A stretch of 64,000 bases of DNA. It comes from CAYSCW01 sp964449165 (lineage in GTDB: Bacteria > Acidobacteriota > Aminicenantia > Aminicenantales > Aminicenantaceae). Under the pieces are notes generated by a model. It did not search any database. It was not told the DNA's origin and saw only the letters and a program-made list of their open reading frames with translations. The DNA is taken from NCBI GenBank assembly GCA_964449165.1, contig CAYVAT010000006.1:1-64000 (forward strand). Reading direction: 5' to 3'. This document shows, piece by piece, positions 15,911 to 22,508 of this stretch (position 1 is the stretch's first letter; the number at the start of each line of letters is the position of its first letter). Position numbers and translations under genes: made by a program.

Positions 15911-17158
15911 TTATTCGTATCTGAGGGAGACAATGGGTTCCAGCTTGGCAGCTTTTCGGGCAGGGAAAATTCCGAAGAAAAGTCCCACTGAAATAGATAC
16001 GAACATTCCCAGAATCACAGACCAGGGGGTTACCGAGGCGGGAAGCGGGGTGGCTGCCCTGACCAGGAATGCGATGCTGAAGCCGATAAGAATACCAATG
16101 ATGCCTCCCACTCCCGTCAGAAAAACAGCCTCAATCAGAAACTGTTTAAGGATATCCCCGGAGCGGGCGCCGATAGCCTTGCGGATGCCGATTTCTCTGG
16201 TTCTTTCTTTCACCGAGACCAGCATGATGTTCATCACGCCGATTCCGCCAACTAGCAGGCCGATGGAGGAGATAATAACCATAACCAGGTAAGCAGCACC
16301 TGTGAGTTGATTGTAAAGGCCGACGATGGTCTCCTGGGAGTAAACTGCAAAATCGTTAGGCTTCCCGAATCCGACTTTTCGTCTTTTGCGCAGGATGTTG
16401 ATGATTTCTTCCATAGCATCAGGGAGATAGCCGTGTTTTCTGGGAGCAGCAATAATCTCTAAATTTTCCAGGTTATAGGGGAAATATTTCATCAGGGTGG
16501 TTATGGGGATGCCGACAAAATTGTCCCGGCTCTGACCGAATATACTCCCTCGCTTCTTCAGTACGCCGACAACATCGAACTTTTCCGGCCCGATTCTTAT
16601 TTCTTTTCCGAGAGGCTGGGTGTGTGGGAAGAGTGTCTCAGCCAGTTCTGATCCAAGCACACAGACTCTGGTGCTGTGAAGCACATCCGATACTGTGATG
16701 AATCTTCCTTTTTCAGGAAGATAGACGGAGAGAACCTGGGGGAATTTCTCGTTCATTCCGATGACAAGGGCGTCTTGGGTTTTGATGTTCTGGTATTTTA
16801 TGGTGATGCTTTCGTAGACATCAGCCAACAGATCCATAGCCACTGCCCTGATCAAAGAGCTTTCTTTCTCGATGGCTAATCCATCTTCAAATGTCAAGTC
16901 TTTTCTCTTCCTTTCTTCCTCAGAGAGGCGGCCGATCTGGATGCCTGGCTCGTATTTGGAAACCAAGATCAAGTCTGAGCCTACAGATTCGAGTTCACTG
17001 AGGAAAGAGCGGTTAAGCCCCTGAATGATGGAAACCATGCCGATAACGGTCATCACCCCGATCACGATACCCAAGAGAGTCAAGAAAGAACGAAGCTTAT
17101 GCGTTTTTATAGAGTCCAGAGCCATGGCGGAGATTTCTCTTAAAATTCCCAGTCTCAT
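15911..17158 (-). CDS. MacB-type ABC transporter permease (FtsX family)
   Basis: A 415-residue permease with an N-terminal transmembrane helix after KTHKLRSFLTLLGIVIGVMT, a periplasmic MacB core domain (about 50-280), then three C-terminal helices with the family sequence NIMLVSVKERTREIGIRKAIGA and the end motif PARKAAKLEPIVSLRYE. It overlaps the upstream paralogue by 4 bp, so the two are translated together and may form a heterodimer. No ATPase or membrane-fusion gene is adjacent. The substrate is unknown; family members export peptides, antibiotics or lipoproteins. Confidence 0.85.
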   Translation of the reverse strand: MRLGILREISAMALDSIKTHKLRSFLTLLGIVIGVMTVIGMVSIIQGLNRSFLSELESVGSDLILVSKYEPGIQIGRLSEEERKRKDLTFEDGLAIEKESSLIRAVAMDLLADVYESITIKYQNIKTQDALVIGMNEKFPQVLSVYLPEKGRFITVSDVLHSTRVCVLGSELAETLFPHTQPLGKEIRIGPEKFDVVGVLKKRGSIFGQSRDNFVGIPITTLMKYFPYNLENLEIIAAPRKHGYLPDAMEEIINILRKRRKVGFGKPNDFAVYSQETIVGLYNQLTGAAYLVMVIISSIGLLVGGIGVMNIMLVSVKERTREIGIRKAIGARSGDILKQFLIEAVFLTGVGGIIGILIGFSIAFLVRAATPLPASVTPWSVILGMFVSISVGLFFGIFPARKAAKLEPIVSLRYE

Positions 17159-18390
17159 TGTTCTGCTCTTAAAGATTCGATGGGATCAAGCTTTGAGGCC
17201 TTGCCAGCAGGATAGAGGCCGAAGAAAAGACCGACTGAGGTAGAAACCAAGATAGCGATGATAATGGATGCAGGCTCGATGGCTGAAGGCAGAGAGGTTG
17301 CAGAAGTCACAATCCTGGCGATGATAAACCCCAGAAGAATGCCGATCATCCCTCCTGTTACTGAGATGGTGGCTGATTCGATAAGAAACTGGAACATGAT
17401 ATCCATTCTCCGAGCACCCACAGCCATCCGGATTCCTATTTCTTTGGTTCTTTCTGTCACCGAGACCAGCATGATGTTCATGATCACAATCCCTCCTACC
17501 AGAAGAGCAATGGAGGAGATGGCGATCATAGCAAAGTAGATGCTGGTGGTGGCGGATTTATAAAACTGGATAAAGGTCTCGGAGCTGCGAAATGAAAAGT
17601 CATCGGGTTTGCCGAAGGAAAGATGACGCCGGGAGCGAAGGATGGTCCTTACTTCTTCCTGGGCTTTTTGCATCTGTTCTTGAGAGCTCGTGTGGACTGT
17701 GATCTGGATGGTTCGGCGGGAACCGTAAATCTTTTGAAAAGTGGTGATGGGAATGCGGACATAGTCATCCTGGCTCATTCCCAGGAGCTTCCCTTTCTTC
17801 TTACCGATCCCGATCACCCGAAAATTGTCGTTGCCTACCTTGATCCATTTTCCAAGGGGATCCCGGTAGGGAAAGAGCTCCTCCACCACATCAGCTCCGA
17901 TAACGCAAATGTATCGGGAATGATCCTCCTCTTCTTTTAAAATGTGTCGTCCTCTATCCAGCTCCTCAACAGAGCCGATCATGTGCTCCAAGTGAGTGAC
18001 CCCTCTAATGGTGACATCCTTGAGGTATTGATTTCTGTACTTTACTATCCGGCTTGTGGTGGTGGTGGCTCCTACCAATTCACAGGATCGGCATTGCTCT
18101 CGGACAATTCTCATATCGTCCAGAGTAAAATCCTTCCGCTTCATCTGTTCGCGGAACTCTTTCAGACTTCTGATAGCCATGGAGAATTTGGTCACAGAAA
18201 AATCGTTTGCCCCGTAGAATGCCATCTTCGTATACACATAATTGTTGAGCCCCTGGATGATAGAGACAACGGCAATGATGGTCAAAACGCCGATGATGAT
18301 GCCCAGCAGGGTCAGGAAGGTACGCAGCTTGTTGGCCCACAGAGAGCCCATGGCCATGGAGACAGATTCGAAGACATTCACTTTTGCCAT
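17155..18390 (-). CDS. MacB-type ABC transporter permease (FtsX family), paralogue
   Basis: A 411-residue paralogue of the downstream permease with the same order: helix 1 after LWANKLRTFLTLLGIIIGVLT, a periplasmic domain containing CRSCEL (two close Cys), then C-terminal helices with NIMLVSVTERTKEIGIRMAVGA and AGKASKLDPIESLRAE. It is first in a two-gene minus-strand operon, overlapping the next gene by 4 bp. The ribosome binding site is weak. Upstream is an AT-rich stretch with TATAAT-like hexamers on the minus strand, then repeat copy B. Confidence 0.85.
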   Translation of the reverse strand: MAKVNVFESVSMAMGSLWANKLRTFLTLLGIIIGVLTIIAVVSIIQGLNNYVYTKMAFYGANDFSVTKFSMAIRSLKEFREQMKRKDFTLDDMRIVREQCRSCELVGATTTTSRIVKYRNQYLKDVTIRGVTHLEHMIGSVEELDRGRHILKEEEDHSRYICVIGADVVEELFPYRDPLGKWIKVGNDNFRVIGIGKKKGKLLGMSQDDYVRIPITTFQKIYGSRRTIQITVHTSSQEQMQKAQEEVRTILRSRRHLSFGKPDDFSFRSSETFIQFYKSATTSIYFAMIAISSIALLVGGIVIMNIMLVSVTERTKEIGIRMAVGARRMDIMFQFLIESATISVTGGMIGILLGFIIARIVTSATSLPSAIEPASIIIAILVSTSVGLFFGLYPAGKASKLDPIESLRAEQ

Positions 18391-18477
18391 TTTTAAGTAG
18401 TCCTGTGTTTCGGAGCCTTTACATTATATATTATACGGGTAGATGAAGGAAAGGTTTTGAAATTGATGGTAACAGCA

Positions 18478-18546
18478 GCGGCTGCTGCCCATCCTCGCCA
18501 AGACCCTCCCACCCGCCACCATGGGCTTCGGATGGACAGCAGCCGC
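18478..18546. repeat. Covarying hairpin repeat family 1, copy B
   Basis: GCGGCTGCTG (18478-18487) pairs with CAGCAGCCGC (18537-18546). An inner stem CCATCC (18489-18494) pairs with GGATGG (18530-18535). The roughly 45-nt core between the stems matches copy A at 3831-3882 with only a few changes, including an identical CCCTCCCACCCGCC. The outer stem bases differ on both sides so that pairing is kept. It lies in the 404-bp gap between the permease operon and the gene at 18795, followed by an alcohol dehydrogenase remnant. Confidence 0.7.
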
Positions 18547-18610
18547 CGCTTAATAAGGACGATCTTGGGGATGACAGCCTTTTCTTCAAGATGAAGCTTG
18601 AGGCCAGAAC

Positions 18611-18639
18611 TTGACAAGAAGGCGTCTTGGAAACAAAAT
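18611..18639 (+). promoter_or_regulatory. Possible promoter before the dehydrogenase remnant
   Basis: TTGACA (18611-18616), a 17-bp spacer and CAAAAT (18634-18639). The -35 box is perfect and the -10 box matches 4 of 6. It may be the old promoter of the broken gene at 18649 and could now drive the gene at 18795. Confidence 0.35.
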
Positions 18640-18648
18640 GAGAAAAAA

Positions 18649-18765
18649 ATGAAAGCTCTGGTGCTTGGAGATAACCGGCTTCGCCACAGGGATATTTCCG
18701 GCCTCCAACATCAGGCAAGTGAAGCCTTGGTCAAAGTGGCCATAGTCGGAATCCGCGATAAATAA
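18649..18765 (+). pseudogene. Remnant of a zinc alcohol dehydrogenase N-terminus
   Basis: A 38-codon frame beginning MKALVLGDNRLRHRDISG and ending ALVKVAIVGIRDK then TAA. The pattern MKALVL, D-P spacing and LVKV-VGIC is that of the N-terminus of medium-chain zinc alcohol/threonine/sorbitol dehydrogenases, which then have C-x-T/S-D. Here the Cys is replaced (GIRDK) and the frame stops, so the catalytic zinc site and the remaining 300 or so residues are missing. The intact gene at 18795 begins 29 bp later. I read it as a truncated relic. It is short, so chance similarity is not excluded. Confidence 0.55.
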
Positions 18766-18794
18766 GTATAAGGTAGGAAAAAGGAGAATCATTT

Positions 18795-19391
18795 ATGTCT
18801 GACGAAAAAATGCAACATTCTTTAGTAGAACCTGTGCCCTGCTTTTATTTCCCCAGGCCGGGTCCTAAGAATACTGATCAGACTCTGAAAAGCGTCGCCA
18901 GGAGAGCAGATGAGCTCGATATTCAAAACATCGTGGTGGCCACAACAACGGGAAGAACAGGGGCAACGGCTTCTCAGCTATTTGCTTCAAGGAATCTGGT
19001 AGTGGTCACTCATTCCACGGGTTTTGTCAAACCCAACTTCCAGGAACTTCTTCCTGAGTACCAACAGAAAATTGAAAAAGCAGGAGCCAAGCTGCTGACC
19101 TGTCAGCATGCTTTTGGAGGACTCAACCGCGCGGTGAGGCGAAAATTGGACACTTATGAGCTTGATGAAATAATCGCTTATACCCTGAGGCTCTTCGGTG
19201 AAGGGACTAAGGTGGCAGTGGAAATCGCCCTCATGGCTGCTGACGCCGGACTCATTCCTGCAGCAGAACCTTGTATATCCGTCGGAGGAACTGGTCGAGG
19301 AGCGGATACAGCTATTTTACTGCGTGCGGCCAATGCTCAGAATTTTTTTGATCTCAAAATCATGGAGATATTGGCCAAACCTCGAGTATAA
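18795..19391 (+). CDS. Pyruvate kinase C-terminal domain-like protein (COG1751)
   Basis: A 198-residue stand-alone protein resembling the alpha/beta C-terminal domain of pyruvate kinase. It contains IVVATTTGRTGATASQLF, NLVVVTHSTGF and a glycine-rich ISVGGTGRGADTAI near residue 160, consistent with a nucleotide- or phosphate-binding fold. It has no pyruvate kinase catalytic barrel, so it cannot be that enzyme; the biochemical function of this family is not established. AAGGAG precedes the ATG. The beta-barrel gene follows 34 bp later. Confidence 0.75.
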   Translation: MSDEKMQHSLVEPVPCFYFPRPGPKNTDQTLKSVARRADELDIQNIVVATTTGRTGATASQLFASRNLVVVTHSTGFVKPNFQELLPEYQQKIEKAGAKLLTCQHAFGGLNRAVRRKLDTYELDEIIAYTLRLFGEGTKVAVEIALMAADAGLIPAAEPCISVGGTGRGADTAILLRAANAQNFFDLKIMEILAKPRV

Positions 19392-19425
19392 TACCTAAAG
19401 GTATGTAGCGAGGAGAATATATCAA

Positions 19426-20004
19426 ATGGATGGAGCGAAAAAAATGAGAAAAAAAATTATCTTGGCTTTAACCTTTCTTTTTTGTCTTTTCTTTGTTTCC
19501 GAAGGATTTGCCGAGACAGGATTTTATTTGGGAATTCAGGCGGGATATTCCGCCCAAAAGCCCAGTCTTAAGGGTGTAGAATTCAATACAGACTCCACTT
19601 TTGTCTACGGATTGCGTGCTGGGATAAGAGTTTTAATGGTCGGAGTAGAGGCGAGCTACTTTCAGGCGGCGCACAACCTGAATCCTTCCGATATTTTGAG
19701 TCTCGATTGGGGAGAGCGCCAGGTCGATTACAGCTTTATAGGGCTGAACTTCAAATATTTTTTTCCGCTGGTTTTGTTCGATCCTTATATCACAGCCGGT
19801 TTTGGCTACTACTCAGCCGATGTCCATAACATCGATGAAGACAGGAGCGGTGGATATAACATTGGCTTAGGCGTGGAGGTGAATCTGGGAAGAGTGTCGC
19901 TCGTAGCTGAGGGCAAATATCATCATGTTAATCTGGACATCGATGAAGAGGAGTTCAAAATCGGAGATTTCACGTTCGTAGGAGGGTTGAGCTTCTACTT
20001 TTAA
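19426..20004 (+). CDS. Small outer-membrane beta-barrel protein
   Basis: A 192-residue exported protein. After a short basic start it has a signal peptide (IILALTFLFCLFFVSEGFA, cut near FAETG). The mature part is made of alternating amphipathic strands rich in Gly, Tyr and Phe (GFYLGIQAGYS, VEASYFQAAHN, YITAGFGYYSADV) and ends with the Phe terminus GGLSFYF, the BamA recognition pattern. Its size fits an eight-stranded OmpA/OmpX-like barrel. Translation may start at 19426 or at the internal ATG 19444. The function is unknown. The radical SAM gene follows 14 bp downstream. Confidence 0.75.
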   Translation: MDGAKKMRKKIILALTFLFCLFFVSEGFAETGFYLGIQAGYSAQKPSLKGVEFNTDSTFVYGLRAGIRVLMVGVEASYFQAAHNLNPSDILSLDWGERQVDYSFIGLNFKYFFPLVLFDPYITAGFGYYSADVHNIDEDRSGGYNIGLGVEVNLGRVSLVAEGKYHHVNLDIDEEEFKIGDFTFVGGLSFYF

Positions 20005-20018
20005 CAGATCTCTTCATC

Positions 20019-21125
20019 ATGGCCAAATGCATCCGCTGCGGCACAGACAGCCGCCTCATATCTGAGAGCCTTTCTTTATGCCGGACCTGCATCCTGGATA
20101 ATTTTGATTCCCTGAAGCCTCATATCCAAAAGGTTCACAGGATTTCGAGAGAGGGCTTTGGCCTTCCTCCGGAGCCTCCTGAGGATGAAGGAGGAATTTC
20201 CTGCAGCTATTGTTTTAACCGATGCCTCATCGGGGAGGGTTCAATCGGGTATTGTGGAGTGAGGGAAAACCGAGACGGAATGAAGCTCTCTCCTTCTCCT
20301 CGAGAAGGACGCTACTCCTGGTATTATGACCCTTTGCCCACCAATTGCGTTGCCGATTGGGTCTGTGCTGGAGGAACCGGTTCCGGATTCCCAGATTATG
20401 CTTTCTGTAAAGGACCAGAGTATGGTTACAAGAATCTGGCGGTTTTCTATTATGGCTGCACTTTTAATTGCCTTTTCTGTCAGAACTGGATCCACAAACA
20501 GGGCAAGGATGCAGAGAGGCAACGATCGTCCTCCGAGCTGGCACAAATCGTGGATGAGAAAACCTCCTGTGTCTGTTATTTCGGAGGAGATCCCGGGCCG
20601 AATCTTCCCCATTCTATCCACACCACCCGCCTGGCTATGGCAGAAAAGAGAGGCAGGATTCTGAGATTCTGTTGGGAAACAAACGGAAGCATGAGCCCCA
20701 GGTTTTTGGAGGAAATCCTCGATCTGGCCCTCGAGAGCGGCGGTTGTGTCAAATTTGACTTGAAGACATATGATTCAAACCTGAACGTAGCTCTTTGTGG
20801 CCGGCCAAACAATCAAACCAAGGAAAACTTCGAGCTGGCTGCCAGTTGGTTTAAAAAGAGGAAAGAACCTCCCCTGGTTGTGGCCAGCACTCTCCTGGTG
20901 CCCGGTTATGTGGAGAGAGAAGAGGTTTCAAAGATAGCCCAGTTTATTGCTGCGCTGAACCCTGAAATTCCTTATGCCCTTCTTGGTTTCTACCCACATT
21001 TTTATTTCAAGGATCTGCCCCGAACCTCTCATGGTCACGCTCGAGAATGCAGGCAAGCGGCCATGGAGGCGGGTTTAGAGAGAGTGAGAATCGGAAATAT
21101 TCATCTTTTGGGGAGAGAATACTGA
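20019..21125 (+). CDS. Radical SAM protein, pyruvate formate-lyase activase-like
   Basis: A 368-residue radical SAM protein. The cluster motif CTFNCLFCQNW (CxxxCxxC) is near residue 150. An N-terminal region has several Cys pairs (CIRCGTD, CRTC, CSYCFNRC, GYCGVREN) that could bind zinc or a further Fe-S cluster. GGDPGPN and CWETNGSM match the SAM-binding part of the PflA/PflX-like family. Family members activate glycyl radical enzymes or modify small substrates; no glycyl radical enzyme or AmmeMemo partner lies in the window, so the target is unknown. The pseudouridine synthase starts 2 bp later. Confidence 0.82.
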   Translation: MAKCIRCGTDSRLISESLSLCRTCILDNFDSLKPHIQKVHRISREGFGLPPEPPEDEGGISCSYCFNRCLIGEGSIGYCGVRENRDGMKLSPSPREGRYSWYYDPLPTNCVADWVCAGGTGSGFPDYAFCKGPEYGYKNLAVFYYGCTFNCLFCQNWIHKQGKDAERQRSSSELAQIVDEKTSCVCYFGGDPGPNLPHSIHTTRLAMAEKRGRILRFCWETNGSMSPRFLEEILDLALESGGCVKFDLKTYDSNLNVALCGRPNNQTKENFELAASWFKKRKEPPLVVASTLLVPGYVEREEVSKIAQFIAALNPEIPYALLGFYPHFYFKDLPRTSHGHARECRQAAMEAGLERVRIGNIHLLGREY

Positions 21126-21127
21126 CC

Positions 21128-21859
21128 ATGATGGTGAGACTGAACAAATTCCTGGCCCAAGCAGGGATTGCCTCACGCAGGGAAGCCGACAGGATGATCA
21201 CACAAGGGCGGGTGGCTGTAAACGGTGAGGTGATTTTAACCTTAGGCCACAAGATTGACGCTGGGAAGGACAGGGTGGAGGTGGACGGAAAGAAAGTCAA
21301 GAAAGAAGGAATCAATTTGTATCTGATGCTGAATAAGCCGCCTGGGTACCTTGTCTCGATGAAAGATCCACTGGGAAGGCCGACTATCAAGGATCTGCTT
21401 CCCACTCTGAAGAGCCGAGTTTTTCCGGTGGGGAGGCTGGATTATGAAAGTGAAGGGCTGCTGCTCTTGACCAACCATGGAGAACTGGCCTTCCGTTTGA
21501 CTCATCCCCGTTTCCAGATAAAAAAGGTCTATCAGGTAAAGGTTAAAGGAAAACCTGATTATTCAAGGTTGTCCAGGTTAAAGAAAGGAATTATCCTGGA
21601 CGGAAAAAAGACCGCTCCGGCCAAAATCAGGATCATCTCTGTCTCTTCCGGGGAGAGTTACCTGCGCGTTGAAATTCACGAAGGGCGAAAGAGGGAAGTG
21701 CGGCGGATGTTCGAAGCTGTCGGTCACAAGGTGGAGGAATTGCGGAGGATGAGGTTTGACGGATTGTCTTTAGGAAAACTCAAGAGAGGAAGGTGGCGTT
21801 ACCTCACCGTTCAGGAGATAGAGATGCTGATGAGGTACGTCGGATTGAAACCTTCCTGA
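21128..21859 (+). CDS. rRNA pseudouridine synthase, RsuA/RluB family
   Basis: A 243-residue protein with an N-terminal S4 RNA-binding domain (RLNKFLAQAGIASRREADRMI) and a RsuA-type catalytic domain with the nucleophilic Asp in VGRLDYESEGLLLLTN and the C-terminal EIHEGRKREVRRMFEAVGH. It isomerises a uridine in 16S or 23S rRNA. RluB (23S 2605) and RsuA are both possible; the architecture suits RluB slightly better. I start at ATG 21128 (or ATG 21131), where the S4 domain begins; the longer open frame overlaps the radical SAM gene. Confidence 0.88.
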   Translation: MMVRLNKFLAQAGIASRREADRMITQGRVAVNGEVILTLGHKIDAGKDRVEVDGKKVKKEGINLYLMLNKPPGYLVSMKDPLGRPTIKDLLPTLKSRVFPVGRLDYESEGLLLLTNHGELAFRLTHPRFQIKKVYQVKVKGKPDYSRLSRLKKGIILDGKKTAPAKIRIISVSSGESYLRVEIHEGRKREVRRMFEAVGHKVEELRRMRFDGLSLGKLKRGRWRYLTVQEIEMLMRYVGLKPS

Positions 21860-22242
21860 ATTCTCATAAAATAAAGAATTAAATAGAAAAGAAATAAAGA
21901 AAAGAATATAGAGAAATAAGAGAGAGAAATAATGCTCTCGGGCCGCGCTAACTTACTGTTTTTAAGAAAGATAATTTGTAAAAAGGGCTGATTTATGAGT
22001 TCAGTTTTATTTATAAAAAGGGCCTTTATATGTTGAAAATGAAATAATTGAGGCAGCCCGACTACAAATTTAAATATGTACACAGAAATTTGACCAGAAA
22101 GCGACGACTGCAAACTTCTAAACAAAATGGACTACAGATTAATGCAAACTTATGTGAATATTATTGAAAATTATTACTTCTTTTTTTATATTAGCTTAGG
22201 ATGATTGAGCTAAGCATTGTAGCCCTTAGGAGGTAAAAGCCT
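21860..22242. other. AT-rich intergenic stretch, no gene recognised
   Basis: About 380 bp after the pseudouridine synthase gene. The first part is a purine-rich, nearly T-free run (about 21865-21935). No frame of convincing length or recognisable similarity, tRNA, or stable hairpin with a T tract was seen. A small membrane protein gene begins at 22243. Confidence 0.5.
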
Positions 22243-22422
22243 ATGAACATAAAATCTAATCAAGGCACCTACGCCATAATGGGTTTTGTTTGGATTGGTC
22301 TTGCGCTTTTTGGTTTGATTTTTGACCCTGAAAAAAGGGTTATAATTATTTCTCAGATCATAGTGGGCTTATTGTGTTTCGTTCTTTATGTTGTGTCGAA
22401 ACTTAAGAAAACAAAGACTTAA
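22243..22422 (+). CDS. Small two-helix membrane protein, 59 residues
   Basis: An ATG frame with the strong ribosome binding site AGGAGG 7 nt upstream. The 59-residue product has two hydrophobic segments (about residues 10-27, AIMGFVWIGLALFGLIF, and 33-51, VIIISQIIVGLLCFVLYVV) separated by a DPEKR turn, with a basic tail KLKKTKT. This looks like a genuine small inner-membrane protein with both ends probably in the cytoplasm. I do not recognise the family. It stands alone, convergent with the Lon-like gene. Confidence 0.65.
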   Translation: MNIKSNQGTYAIMGFVWIGLALFGLIFDPEKRVIIISQIIVGLLCFVLYVVSKLKKTKT

Positions 22423-22508
22423 AAGAACTTAAGAGAATTATTAGAAGTTTTGTGATAGAGAAAGCAATTTTTCGGCGCTCCTAACGTCCTCTATACCCCC
22501 TGAATGGA

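Noticed and set aside
20241..20812. Antisense frames inside the radical SAM gene
   Set aside because: They have no conserved motif and oppose a gene with an intact CxxxCxxC cluster.
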